Below, piece by piece: positions 15,791 through 26,084 of a stretch of 64,000 nt of DNA (position 1 is its first letter; the number at the start of each line of letters is the position of its first letter). The DNA is taken from contig NC_018513.1 in the NCBI RefSeq assembly GCF_000292915.1, forward strand, positions 310,001 through 374,000. The letters are read 5' to 3'. Under the pieces are notes generated by a model that worked only from the letters and a program-made list of their open reading frames with translations, was not told the origin of the DNA and did no database searches. The DNA comes from Burkholderia cepacia GG4 (GTDB lineage Bacteria > Pseudomonadota > Gammaproteobacteria > Burkholderiales > Burkholderiaceae). The position numbers and the translations under genes were made by a program.

Positions 15791-17179
15791 TCACGCCTTG
15801 TCGGCCTTTCCGGCCGCGCTCGCAAACTTCGCGAGCCACGTATCGACGACCGACGGCTGCCGGCTCTCGTCTTCCGCACGCTCCTTGCGGCGGATCGCAT
15901 TGCGCACGACATGCGCGCCGACATAACGGATCGGCTCCGGCGGGAAATGGCCGAGCGGGCCGCGCACGATCGGGCTGCGCGTCCACGCATTGTCCAGGCC
16001 CAGCACGAGCGATGACAGGATCTGCCCGCCCATGTAGGTCGGCCCGACGCCGTTGCCCGAATAGCCGAAGCCGTAGAACACGTTCGGCGCGTCGTCGAGG
16101 CGGCCGAAGAACGGGAAGCCCGTCACCGAGCGGTCCGACGGCCCGTTCCAGCTCGCGGTGACCGGCACGCCCGCGAGCGACGGGAAGAAGTCGCGCAGGC
16201 TCTGCGTGAGCTGCGCCTCGTAGGGCGAGCGCCGGTCGAACACGGGCGCGATGCGGCTGCGCCACGAGAACGTGTTGCCGCCCTTGCCGAGCATCAGCCG
16301 GCCGTCGGCGGTCGTGCGGTAGTAGTACACGAAGATCCGCGAATCGAGCACCGACACGCCGTCCACGAGTCCGGTCCGCTCGAGCAGTTCCGGGCATTTC
16401 TCGGTGATGACCATGTCGCTCGACACGACCGCGATCGTGCGTTCGAACTGCGGGAAGCGGCTCGCCATCCACGCGTTGATCGCGAATACCAGCTTGTTCG
16501 CGCGCACGCTGCCGGACGGCGTGAGCACGACGGCCGGTTGCCCCGGCGTGAAGTCGACGAGCGGCGTGCGCTCGTAGATCCGGATCCCCATGTCGAGCGC
16601 GACGCGGCGCAGCCCGCGCACGAGCTTGCCCGGATGCACGGTCGCGGCGATCGGCGAGTACACGCCGTCGAGATTGCGTGCGGAACCCGAGCGGCGCGCG
16701 ACTTCGGCGGCCGGCAGCGGCTCGTAGCTGTGGATGCCGCACGCGGCGAGCGCGTCGAGCACCGGCGCGAGCGTGCCGACCTGCGCGCGCGACGTCGCCG
16801 TGTACAGCGTGCCGTCGAGCCGAAGTTCGGCGTCGATGCCGTGCGCGCGGCAGAAATCGGCGATGTGCTGGACGGCCGCTTCCGACGCCTTCACGAGGCG
16901 GATCGCCTCCGCTTCGCCGAACAGGCGCCGCAGCGTCAGGAATTTCGCGGACCACGTGAGCAGGCAGCCGCCATTGCGTCCGCTCGCGCCGGCGCCGCAC
17001 AGGTCGGCTTCGACGATCGCGATGTCGAGCGCCGGGTTCTGCTGCTTTGCCTGGATCGCGGTCCAGAGCCCCGTGAAGCCGCCGCCGACGATACAGACGT
17101 CGGCCTGGGTTGCGCCCTGCAGCGCGGGGGCGAGATCGCCGTCGTTGAACAGGGCTTGTTCGATCCAGAAGGGTCGCAT
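15791..17179 (-). CDS. FAD-dependent aminophosphonate-type oxidoreductase
   Basis: The 462-residue protein has a Rossmann FAD motif, CIVGGGFTGLWTAIQAK (residues ~28-44), then GASGRNGGCLL, and a DAO/GlcD-like C-terminus with FYGFGYSGNGVGPTYMGGQI. It fits the 'putative aminophosphonate oxidoreductase' family (TIGR03329-like) found with AEP genes. It probably oxidises AEP or an N-substituted AEP so that it can enter the PhnW/PhnY route; the true substrate is not shown by the sequence. It is last in the minus-strand phn operon, 123 nt after phnW, with a terminator-like hairpin in between. ATG 17179 aligns with family starts. Confidence 0.85.
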   Translation of the reverse strand: MRPFWIEQALFNDGDLAPALQGATQADVCIVGGGFTGLWTAIQAKQQNPALDIAIVEADLCGAGASGRNGGCLLTWSAKFLTLRRLFGEAEAIRLVKASEAAVQHIADFCRAHGIDAELRLDGTLYTATSRAQVGTLAPVLDALAACGIHSYEPLPAAEVARRSGSARNLDGVYSPIAATVHPGKLVRGLRRVALDMGIRIYERTPLVDFTPGQPAVVLTPSGSVRANKLVFAINAWMASRFPQFERTIAVVSSDMVITEKCPELLERTGLVDGVSVLDSRIFVYYYRTTADGRLMLGKGGNTFSWRSRIAPVFDRRSPYEAQLTQSLRDFFPSLAGVPVTASWNGPSDRSVTGFPFFGRLDDAPNVFYGFGYSGNGVGPTYMGGQILSSLVLGLDNAWTRSPIVRGPLGHFPPEPIRYVGAHVVRNAIRRKERAEDESRQPSVVDTWLAKFASAAGKADKA

Positions 17180-17226
17180 CGGATGTCGTGCCGGTAAGGG
17201 TCGGGCGCCGTGCCGCGCACAGCGGG

Positions 17227-17267
17227 AAAAAAGAAAACGAAACCGCCGCACGGCGACGCGCGGCGGT
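17227..17267 (-). terminator. terminator-like hairpin between phnW and the FAD oxidoreductase
   Basis: On the minus strand an 8-bp stem (17242-17249 with 17260-17267) is followed by a U-rich tract (17227-17241, TTTCGTTTTCTTTTTT). It would reduce read-through from phnW into the oxidoreductase gene. Confidence 0.6.
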
Positions 17268-17302
17268 GGGCCGCGCGCCGCGGTGCGGCCCGGTGCATCG
17301 CG

Positions 17303-18433
17303 TCAGGCCGCCGCTTCGGCGGACACGCGGTGCACGCCCATCGCCTTCAGCGTGTCGGCGATCGCGGCGACGGCGCCTGGAATGCCGGCTTCGCCGAAGT
17401 GGCCGATGCAGCCGACGCGGAACGTGTCGACTTCGGTCAGCTTGCCCGGATACAGAATGTAGCCGCGCTTTTTGACCTCCTGATAAAACCGCTTGAAGTC
17501 GTAGTTCGGATCGTCGGGCGCATGGAACGTGACGATGATCGGCGCCTGGATTGCCGGATCGAGGAACGGCCGGAAGCCGAGCGCACGCATCCCGTCGATC
17601 AGCGCGCGATAGTTGCGCTGGTAGCGGCCGCCGCGTGCGGCGAGCCCGCCTTCGTCGACGTATTGCGCGACGGCCGCATCGAGTGCCGCGACCACGTGCG
17701 TCGGCGGCGTGAAGCGCCACTGTGTCGTGCGCTGCATGTAGACCCACTGGTCGTACAGGTCCATCGCGAGCGAGTGGCTGTTGCCTTCGCAGCGTTCGAG
17801 CGTGGTGCGCTTCGCGATCACGAAGCCGAGCCCCGGCACGCCCTCGAGGCACTTGCCGGACGCGGCGATCACCGCGTCGAACGGCGTCGTGCGCGCGTCG
17901 ATCTCGATCGCGCCGAACGAGCTCATCGCGTCGACGATCAGCCCGCGGCCGTGCTGCGCGACCACCTGCGCGACGTCGTGCAGCGGGTTCAGCACGCCGG
18001 CGCCGGTTTCGCAGTGCACGAGCGCGACGTGCGTGATGGTCGGATCTGCGGCGAGCGCGCGCTCGACGTCGGCCGGATCGACGCGGCGATCCTCGCTGTA
18101 GTCGATCGTCGTGAGCCGGCGGCCGAGCACGCGGCAGATCTTCGCGAGGCGCTGGCAATACGCGCCGTTGTTCGGCACGAGCACGTGGCCGTCGCGCGGC
18201 ACGAGCGTGCCGATCGCGGCCTCGACCGAGAACGTGCCGCTGCCCTGCAACGGCACGCATTCGTGCGTGCCTTCGCCGTGCACGATCTGCAGCAGCCGTT
18301 CGCGCAGCCGCGCGGTGATCGCGTTGAAGTCGCCGTCCCACGAACCCCAGTCGCGCAGCATCGCGTCGCGCGTGCGGTCCGAGGTCGTCAGGGGGCCGGG
18401 GGTGAGCAGGATGGGCTGGGTGGCGAGCGTCAT
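17303..18433 (-). CDS. phnW: 2-aminoethylphosphonate-pyruvate transaminase
   Basis: The 376-residue class-V aminotransferase shows [18 protein letters not shown] at the N-terminus, [11 protein letters not shown] (~63), [10 protein letters not shown] (~141), VDAMSSFGA (~167) and [11 protein letters not shown] with the PLP-binding Lys194, the same position as the Salmonella enzyme. It converts AEP plus pyruvate to phosphonoacetaldehyde plus alanine. ATG 18433 follows AGGAGACACC. It lies 48 nt after phnU in the minus-strand operon. No phnX phosphonatase is present; PhnY and PhnA are encoded divergently instead. Confidence 0.96.
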   Translation of the reverse strand: MTLATQPILLTPGPLTTSDRTRDAMLRDWGSWDGDFNAITARLRERLLQIVHGEGTHECVPLQGSGTFSVEAAIGTLVPRDGHVLVPNNGAYCQRLAKICRVLGRRLTTIDYSEDRRVDPADVERALAADPTITHVALVHCETGAGVLNPLHDVAQVVAQHGRGLIVDAMSSFGAIEIDARTTPFDAVIAASGKCLEGVPGLGFVIAKRTTLERCEGNSHSLAMDLYDQWVYMQRTTQWRFTPPTHVVAALDAAVAQYVDEGGLAARGGRYQRNYRALIDGMRALGFRPFLDPAIQAPIIVTFHAPDDPNYDFKRFYQEVKKRGYILYPGKLTEVDTFRVGCIGHFGEAGIPGAVAAIADTLKAMGVHRVSAEAAA

Positions 18434-18481
18434 GGTGTCTCCTGGATGAAGTCGGGACGTCACGTGAATGCGGCTAAAGGA

Positions 18482-20209
18482 TCAACGGCGATGCGGGTTG
18501 CGCCAGGCCTGCGTGCGGCGCAACAGGCGGTGCGAGATGCACGCGAACAGCACGCAGGCGAACGACGAGGTCGCGAGCACCAGCGTCGCCATCGCGGCGG
18601 CCGGGCCCATCTGGCCCGCGTCGTCGAGGTTCAGGATCGCGACCGAGGCGGGCTGGGTGTCCGGCGAGTACAGGAACGCGACGGCCGACACGGTCGTCAT
18701 CCCGTTGACGAACAGGTAGCGCGCGATCAGCAGGATCGCGGGCAGGCACACGGGCACGGTCACGCGCAGGAAGGTCTTGTAGAACGGCACCTTCAGCGAC
18801 GCCGACACGGCCTCGAACTCGCTGTCGATCTGCCGCAGCGCGGTGACGGCGGTCAGGTGGCTCGACGCGTAGTAGTGGACGACCGTGACGATCGCGAGCA
18901 GCCACAGCGACCCGTACAGCCCGTTCAGCGGATTGCCGGGCGCATTGAACAGGAAGATGTAGCTGATGCCGAGCACGAGGCCGGGCACGCCCATCGGCAG
19001 GATCGCGCACAGGCTGATGAAGCCGCGCAGCCAGCGCGCGCCGCGGGTCTTCTCGATCAGGTAGGCGCCGCCGAACACGACGATCGTGCCGCCGAGCGCG
19101 ACGGTCGCGGCCATCCGCAGGCTGTTCTTGTACGCGTCGAAGATGCCGGCCCCGATCAGCCCCATCCGGTAGTGCTGCAGCCCGAGGCTCATCTGGTACG
19201 GCCAGAACTTCACGAACGACGCGAACACCGAGATGCCGACCACCGCGATGAAGAATGCGCACACCAGCGCGCAGTACGCGAGCATCGCGGCGTCGAAGCC
19301 GCGCGACGGCTTCGGCTGGTAAGGCGTCGAGCGTGCGCCGAGCTGCGACTGCTGGCGGCGGCGGATGAAGAAGTCGACGCCGAACGCGACGAGGGCCGGG
19401 CACAGCAGCATCAGGCTCACGACCGCGCTGCGGTTGAAGTCCTGCAGCCCGATGATCAGCTTGTAGATGTCGGTCGACAGCACGTTGTACGAGCCGCCGA
19501 TTACCACCGGCACGCCGAAGTCGTTGATGCACATGGTGAACGCCACCATCGTCGCGCTGATCAGCCCGTATTTCGCGCCGGGCAGCGTGATCGTGAAGAA
19601 CTTGCGCATGCGGCTCGTGCCCATCGCGTCGGCGGCCTCGTAGAGCCGGCCGTCCGCGAGCGACAGCGCGGTGACGAGGATCATCAGCACGTGCGGGAAC
19701 GATGCGTACACCATGCTCAGCACGATGCCTGGCAGCCCGTAGATCGAGTGGCCGTGCAGCAGCGGCTTGAGCAGCCCCGCGTTACCGAACCAGTAGATGA
19801 ACGACACGGCCGACAGCAGCGTCGGCGCGAGCAGCGGCAGCAGCGCGATCGTGCGCGCGGCGTTCTTCAGCGGCATGCACGAGCGCGTCAGCGCATACGC
19901 GAAGGTGAACGCCATCGGCACGACGATCGTCGTGACGAGCGCGCCGACCGTCAGCGAATGCAGCATCGAGCGCAGCACGCCGCTGTCTTCGAGATACTCG
20001 ACGAAGTTGTGCGCGCCGACGAAACGCCCGTCCGCGTCGACGAAGCATTTCTGCACGACGAGCGCGAGCGGCAGCAGCAGGAACAGCGACATCAGCGCGG
20101 CCATCGCGACGAGCGCGAGCTGCGCGAGGCGGTCGTGCCAGTGGGTGATCTGCCGCACGTCGGCGGGGGCGGGGGCGCCGCGGCGGCGCTCGGTCAGGAC
20201 GGTGCTCAT
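18482..20209 (-). CDS. phnU: AEP ABC transporter permease, two fused membrane halves
   Basis: The 575-residue protein contains two binding-protein-dependent permease domains in one chain. Each half has about six membrane segments and an EAA loop: YEAADAMGTSRMRKFFTITLP near residue ~205 and FEAVSASLKVPFYKTFLRVTVP near ~475. It thus resembles the single-chain PhnU2 type, not the separate PhnU/PhnV pair of Salmonella. ATG 20209 overlaps the phnT stop (ATGA), so translation is coupled. With PhnS and PhnT it would import AEP across the inner membrane. Confidence 0.9.
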   Translation of the reverse strand: MSTVLTERRRGAPAPADVRQITHWHDRLAQLALVAMAALMSLFLLLPLALVVQKCFVDADGRFVGAHNFVEYLEDSGVLRSMLHSLTVGALVTTIVVPMAFTFAYALTRSCMPLKNAARTIALLPLLAPTLLSAVSFIYWFGNAGLLKPLLHGHSIYGLPGIVLSMVYASFPHVLMILVTALSLADGRLYEAADAMGTSRMRKFFTITLPGAKYGLISATMVAFTMCINDFGVPVVIGGSYNVLSTDIYKLIIGLQDFNRSAVVSLMLLCPALVAFGVDFFIRRRQQSQLGARSTPYQPKPSRGFDAAMLAYCALVCAFFIAVVGISVFASFVKFWPYQMSLGLQHYRMGLIGAGIFDAYKNSLRMAATVALGGTIVVFGGAYLIEKTRGARWLRGFISLCAILPMGVPGLVLGISYIFLFNAPGNPLNGLYGSLWLLAIVTVVHYYASSHLTAVTALRQIDSEFEAVSASLKVPFYKTFLRVTVPVCLPAILLIARYLFVNGMTTVSAVAFLYSPDTQPASVAILNLDDAGQMGPAAAMATLVLATSSFACVLFACISHRLLRRTQAWRNPHRR

Positions 20210-21297
20210 TGCAGTCGCTCCTTCGCGCTCGGGAACACGCGGACATGCTCGCGATCGAGCGCGAGGTCGATGCGTGCGCCGGCCTGCACGCCGGTGCGGT
20301 CGACGTCGTGATACGACAGATCGGCGACGATCTCCTGGCCGTCGAGTCCGTCGATCCGGAAGCTCACGCGGCAGAACGCGCCGAGGAACTCGAGCTTCTC
20401 GACGCGGCCGGCCAGCACGTTGTCGGCCGTCTCGCCCGGCACGCGGATGCGCAGGTCCTCGGGCCGCACGTAGACCGATACCGCCGCGCCCTGGGCCGGG
20501 CGGGCGGTGCCGTGGCGGCAGTCGAAGCCGACGCCGCCCGCCCGCAGCGTGCCGTCCTGCGCGACTTCGGCGGGGATCGTGTTGACCCGGCCGATGAAGT
20601 CCGCGACGAACGGCGACGCGGGCTGCCGGTAGATTTCGAGCGGCGTGCCGATCTGCTCGATCACGCCGTGGTTCATCACGACGATGCGGTCGGCCATCGA
20701 CAGCGCTTCTTCCTGGTCGTGCGTGACCATGATCGTCGTCACGCCGAGCCGCTGCTGCAGCGCGCGGATTTCCTGGCGCAGCCGCACGCGCACGCGCGCG
20801 TCGAGCGCCGACAGCGGCTCGTCGAGCAGCAGCAGGCCCGGCGATGTCGCGAGCGCGCGCGCCAGCGCGATACGCTGCTGCTGGCCGCCGGACAACTGGC
20901 CCGGATGCTTGCGATGGCTGTCGGGCAGGCCGACCAGCGCGAGCAGCGTATGCACGCGCTCGTGGATCGCGTCGCGCTTCATCCTGCGGTTCACCAGCCC
21001 GTACGCGACGTTGTCGAAGACGGTGAGGTTCGGAAACAGCGCATACGACTGGAACACGATCCCGTAGTCGCGCAGTTGCGGCGGCAGCCGCGAGATGTCG
21101 CGGCCGTCCTGCGTGATGTGGCCGGCGTTTTGCGTCTCGAGCCCCGCGATGATCCGCAGCAGCGTGGTTTTCCCGCAGCCGGACGGCCCCAGGAAGCAGA
21201 TCATCTCGCCCTTCATCACGCTCAGGTTGATGTCGGTGAGGACCTGTGTGTCGTTGTACCGCTTTTCGATGCGTTCTACGCTCAGATAGGGTGCCAT
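20206..21297 (-). CDS. phnT: AEP ABC transporter ATP-binding protein
   Basis: The 363-residue ATPase has Walker A GPSGCGKTT (~38), Q-loop VFQSYALFPNLTV, signature LSGGQQQR (~134), Walker B LLLLDEPLSALD (~154) and H-loop VTHDQEEAL, then a C-terminal TOBE region (~275-355). This is the CUT1/MOI-like layout of PhnT. ATG 21297 follows GGAGGCGTGC. It energises the PhnS-PhnU importer and overlaps phnU by 4 nt. Confidence 0.92.
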   Translation of the reverse strand: MAPYLSVERIEKRYNDTQVLTDINLSVMKGEMICFLGPSGCGKTTLLRIIAGLETQNAGHITQDGRDISRLPPQLRDYGIVFQSYALFPNLTVFDNVAYGLVNRRMKRDAIHERVHTLLALVGLPDSHRKHPGQLSGGQQQRIALARALATSPGLLLLDEPLSALDARVRVRLRQEIRALQQRLGVTTIMVTHDQEEALSMADRIVVMNHGVIEQIGTPLEIYRQPASPFVADFIGRVNTIPAEVAQDGTLRAGGVGFDCRHGTARPAQGAAVSVYVRPEDLRIRVPGETADNVLAGRVEKLEFLGAFCRVSFRIDGLDGQEIVADLSYHDVDRTGVQAGARIDLALDREHVRVFPSAKERLQ

Positions 21298-21356
21298 GCA
21301 CGCCTCCACGCTGCGGGCGGCCCGGACGCGGGCCGGATACGACGATGGAAAGGGAT

Positions 21357-21383
21357 GCGGGGCGGCGCGTGGCGCGGCCCCGC
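21357..21383 (-). promoter_or_regulatory. intercistronic hairpin after phnS
   Basis: GC-rich arms (21357-21363 with 21377-21383, extendable inwards) form a stable hairpin in the 100-nt phnS-phnT gap, without a U-run. Such hairpins often stabilise the upstream binding-protein mRNA so that it is made in excess; that role is inferred. Confidence 0.4.
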
Positions 21384-21397
21384 TGCCGGTTGCGGCG

Positions 21398-22453
21398 TTA
21401 CTGCTGGGCTTTCGCCCCGTAGCGCTTCTGCCAGGTATCGAGGATCGATTGACGGTTCTTCGCGGACCACACGAAATCGTTCTTCACGAGCAGGTCCGCA
21501 TAGTTGTCGGGGATGCCGGCCAGCTTGCGCGCGACGCCCGGGTACGCGACGATCGCCCACCAGCGTGCGGTGATCTGGTTCGCGTCCTTGCTGGCCATGA
21601 AGTCGGCGAGCTTCTTCGCGGCGTCAGGCTGCTTGGTCGTCTTCATGATCGCCGTGCCTTCCATGTCCCAGCCGAGCCCTTCCTTCGGGAACACCAGGTC
21701 GATCGGCGCGCCCTGCGCCTGCAGCTCGTGGCCGCGGAACTCGAACGAGATGCCGATCGGGAATTCACCGGTGCCGGCGAGCGTGCACGGCTTCGAGCCC
21801 GAGTGCACGTACTGCGCGACGTTCTTGTCGAGCGCGTCCATGAATTTCCAGCCCTTGTCGTCGCCGAAGGTTTGCAGCCAGGCAGTCACGTCGAGATAGC
21901 CGGTACCCGACGACACCGGGCTCGGCATCACGATCGCGCCCTTGTAGACCGGCTTCGTCAGGTCTTCCCACGACGTCGGCTTCGGAATGTTCTTGGCCTG
22001 TGCGGCGACGCGGTTGTAGCAGATCGTCGCGCCCCACACGTCCATGCCGACCCAGTGCGGCGGCGTGTTCGCGTCGCTGTACTTGCGCGTGAGCTGGTCG
22101 AAGTCCTTCGGCGAGTACGGCATCAGCATCCCCTGCAGGTCAAGCAGCGTGAGGCTCGATGCGGCGAGGCCGAGCACGACGTCCGCGCGCGGATTGTTCT
22201 TTTCCGCGAGCAGCTTCGCGGTGACCGAGCCGGTCGAGTCGCGCACCCAGCGGATCTCGATGTCGGGGTTCGCTTTCTCGAACGCGTCCTTGTAGGGCTT
22301 CATCGCCTCGTCTTCCAGCGCGGTGTAGACGAGCAGCGACGTCTTCGCGTGCGCCGCCTGGGCCGCACCGAGCGCGACCGCGGCAGCCAGCGCGACACGG
22401 GCCGCGCCCGTCGCCCATCCATTGAAACGCTTGTGTACCGGCACTTCGTTCAT
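21398..22453 (-). CDS. phnS: AEP ABC transporter periplasmic binding protein
   Basis: The 351-residue product has a signal peptide ending AAAVALGAAQAAHA (cleavage near residue 36) and a type-2 periplasmic binding fold like iron/thiamine/AEP binders: SLLVYTALEDEAMKPYKDAF, IRWVRDSTGSVTAKLLAEK and the DVVLGLAASSL segment. It would capture AEP in the periplasm for PhnTU. ATG 22453 follows AAGGGGTCTGAAG. It is the first gene of the minus-strand operon and diverges from phnA. Confidence 0.9.
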   Translation of the reverse strand: MNEVPVHKRFNGWATGAARVALAAAVALGAAQAAHAKTSLLVYTALEDEAMKPYKDAFEKANPDIEIRWVRDSTGSVTAKLLAEKNNPRADVVLGLAASSLTLLDLQGMLMPYSPKDFDQLTRKYSDANTPPHWVGMDVWGATICYNRVAAQAKNIPKPTSWEDLTKPVYKGAIVMPSPVSSGTGYLDVTAWLQTFGDDKGWKFMDALDKNVAQYVHSGSKPCTLAGTGEFPIGISFEFRGHELQAQGAPIDLVFPKEGLGWDMEGTAIMKTTKQPDAAKKLADFMASKDANQITARWWAIVAYPGVARKLAGIPDNYADLLVKNDFVWSAKNRQSILDTWQKRYGAKAQQ

Positions 22454-22559
22454 CTTCAGACCCCTTGACTGTGGCGCCGCGGCACGCGGCGGATGAGTGG
22501 AGACCAGCCCTCTTTGTGCTTCCTCGTGCTTCCGTATTTTGCTTTCTGTTATTTGCATG

Positions 22560-23910
<1,351 letters not shown>

Positions 23911-23938
23911 CGCGGACGCATCCGCCAGGGAGACACTC

Positions 23939-25393
23939 ATGAACGCCATTGCAGCATCGACGGAAGTCCGCGCACTTTATCGTGAAGCACTGCGAATCGA
24001 TGGTGAAAGGATCTATCGCGACGCGGTGATCGAGGTGCGCAACCCGTACGACGGCGCGCTGGTCGGCACCGTCCCGAAGGCGACGCTCGACGACGTGCGC
24101 CGCGCGTTCGCGGTTGCGCGTGCGTACCGGCCGTCGCTCACGCGGCACGAGCGTGCGGCGATCCTGCGCCGCGCGGCCGACATCGTGCGCGCGCGCACCG
24201 CCGAGATCGCCGCGCTGATCACGGCCGAGGCCGGGTTGTGCATCAAGGATTCGACCTATGAAGCCGGGCGCGTGGCCGACGTGCTCACGTTCGGCGCGGG
24301 CGAAGTGCTGAAGGACGACGGGCAGATCTTCTCGTGCGATCTGACGCCGCACGGCAAGAAGCGCCGCGTGTACACGCAGCGCGAGCCACTGCTCGGCGTG
24401 ATTTCCGCGATCACGCCGTTCAACCATCCGATGAACCAGGTCGCGCACAAGGTCGTGCCGTCGGTCGCGACCAACAACCGGATCGTCGTGAAGCCGTCGG
24501 AGAAGGTGCCGCTGTCGTGCTACCTGTTCGCCGACATCCTCTATGAAGCCGGCCTGCCGCCGCAGATGCTGCAGGTGATTACCGGCGACCCGAAGGACAT
24601 CGCGGACGAGCTGGTCACGAACCCGGCGATCGACCTGATCACGTTCACCGGCGGCGTATCGATCGGCAAGTCGATCGCGTCGCGGATGGGCTACCGGCGC
24701 GCGGTGCTCGAGCTCGGCGGCAACGATCCGATCATCGTGATGGAGGATGCCGATCTCGACGAGGCGAGCACGCTCGCCGTATCGGGCTCGTACAAGAACT
24801 CGGGGCAGCGCTGCACGGCGATCAAGCGGATGCTCGTGCACGAGGCCGTGGCCGACCGCTTCACCGAGCTGGTCGTCGAGAAAACCCGCGCGTGGGCGTA
24901 CGGAAACCCGGCCGACCCGTCGGTCGACATGGGTACGGTGATCGACGAAGCGGCCGCGAAGTTCTGCGAGCAGCAGGTGAACGACGCGATTGCGCGTGGG
25001 GCACGATTGCTGGTCGGCAACGTACGCGACGGCGCGCTGTATTCGCCGACGGTCATCGATCGCGTGACACCCGACATGCCGCTCGTGAAGTACGAGACGT
25101 TCGGGCCGGTGTCGCCGATCATGCGCTTTCGCGACATCGACGAGGCGATCCGGATGTCGAACAGCACCGACTATGCGTTGTCATCGTCGGTCTGCACGAA
25201 CCGCTTCGACAGCATCACGCGCTTCATCACCGAGCTCGAAGTCGGCAGCGTGAACGTGCGCGAAGTGCCGGGCTACCGGCTCGAACTGACGCCGTTCGGC
25301 GGCGTGAAGGATTCGGGTCTCGGCTACAAGGAGGGCGTGCAGGAAGCGATGAAGAGCTTCACGAACACGAAGACCTATTCGCTGCCATGGTAA
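23939..25393 (+). CDS. phnY: phosphonoacetaldehyde dehydrogenase
   Basis: The 484-residue aldehyde dehydrogenase has ITPFNHPMNQVAHKVVPSV, the FTGGVSIGKSIA cofactor loop, LELGGNDP with the general-base glutamate and GQRCTAIKR with catalytic Cys292, close to the position in S. meliloti PhnY. It oxidises phosphonoacetaldehyde to phosphonoacetate with NAD+, linking PhnW to PhnA. GGGAGACACTC precedes the ATG. The name is chosen over a generic succinate-semialdehyde dehydrogenase because of the immediate phnA and phnW context. Confidence 0.93.
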   Translation: MNAIAASTEVRALYREALRIDGERIYRDAVIEVRNPYDGALVGTVPKATLDDVRRAFAVARAYRPSLTRHERAAILRRAADIVRARTAEIAALITAEAGLCIKDSTYEAGRVADVLTFGAGEVLKDDGQIFSCDLTPHGKKRRVYTQREPLLGVISAITPFNHPMNQVAHKVVPSVATNNRIVVKPSEKVPLSCYLFADILYEAGLPPQMLQVITGDPKDIADELVTNPAIDLITFTGGVSIGKSIASRMGYRRAVLELGGNDPIIVMEDADLDEASTLAVSGSYKNSGQRCTAIKRMLVHEAVADRFTELVVEKTRAWAYGNPADPSVDMGTVIDEAAAKFCEQQVNDAIARGARLLVGNVRDGALYSPTVIDRVTPDMPLVKYETFGPVSPIMRFRDIDEAIRMSNSTDYALSSSVCTNRFDSITRFITELEVGSVNVREVPGYRLELTPFGGVKDSGLGYKEGVQEAMKSFTNTKTYSLPW

Positions 25394-25482
25394 GTGGCGT
25401 GTGATGCGGACGCGCCGGCTCGAAGGCCGGCGCGTGGATTGTCCCCCGACGGGATGCGGCCGCGACGGCCGCCAGGCGACGG

Positions 25483-25758
25483 TCAATCGTCGTCGTCGTC
25501 GTGGTGATGTCGCCAGCCGCGATGCCAGCCGTTGTCGTGCCGGTAGCGGCGGTAGCGATATTCGCCGTAGTACGGGGCGTAATAGGCGGGCGCCGGCTCG
25601 TACACGACGGGCGGCGGCGGGTAGTAGACAGGCGGCGGCGCCTCGATCACCGGCCCCGGCACGCCGAAATACACGCCGATGTCGGCGTGCGCGAACGCGC
25701 TTGCCGACAGGCAGGCGGCCGCGATGCCGAGGGCACTGGACAACACGATGCGTTTCAT
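25483..25758 (-). CDS. secreted PXPV-repeat-like, Pro/Tyr-rich protein
   Basis: The 91-residue product has a signal peptide (MKRIVLSSALGIAAACLSAS, cleavage near AFA-HA), then a low-complexity body rich in Pro and Tyr (APPPVYYPPPPVVYEPAPAY) and a His/Asp tail ending HHHDDDDD. It resembles Burkholderia PXPV-repeat envelope proteins of unknown function. The tail is encoded by a short GTC trinucleotide run at about 25489-25505. ATG 25758 opens the signal peptide and is preferred to the upstream in-frame start at 25809. Confidence 0.75.
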   Translation of the reverse strand: MKRIVLSSALGIAAACLSASAFAHADIGVYFGVPGPVIEAPPPVYYPPPPVVYEPAPAYYAPYYGEYRYRRYRHDNGWHRGWRHHHDDDDD

Positions 25759-26084
25759 TTGCCGTTCACTCCGTTCGTGGGGGGCAAGGCCCGCGAGCAA
25801 TAGGTTCACCTGTGTTCATGGTACGTAGCGCATGCCGAACAGGTGATACCGCGGTGTCGCTTCTGTAACCGCCGGTAACGAATCGTCGGACAATCGCCGC
25901 GCTGCATCGCGACGGATTCGTCTGAGGGATGGGCGAGGCTGGCCGGCGCGTTATTCGACGCGCTCATATCGTTAGCCGATTTGCGTTTTTGCCGGGCCTC
26001 GACGCGTCGGTAGAATTTGCGGACCTCTCGCGCGGCCGCTCGGGCCGGCGGGTTCACTCCCTTCCATCGTTCGGGGTCCGCACT
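25759..26084. promoter_or_regulatory. intergenic region with promoter for the amino-acid ABC operon
   Basis: The divergent gap holds a good plus-strand promoter: TTGCCG (25989-25994), 16-bp spacer, TAGAAT (26011-26016), giving a leader of about 65 nt. Nothing else recognisable was seen. Confidence 0.55.

Noticed and set aside
17210..20311. 1033-codon plus-strand open frame opposite phnW-phnU
   Set aside because: It is antisense to well-supported phn genes; the product is a low-complexity Arg/His/Asp/Gln-rich chain typical of the complement of GC-rich coding DNA.
18482..21301. phnU frame open across phnT (939 codons)
   Set aside because: The first 364 codons are out-of-frame phnT; permease homology starts at ATG 20209 with an ATGA overlap.
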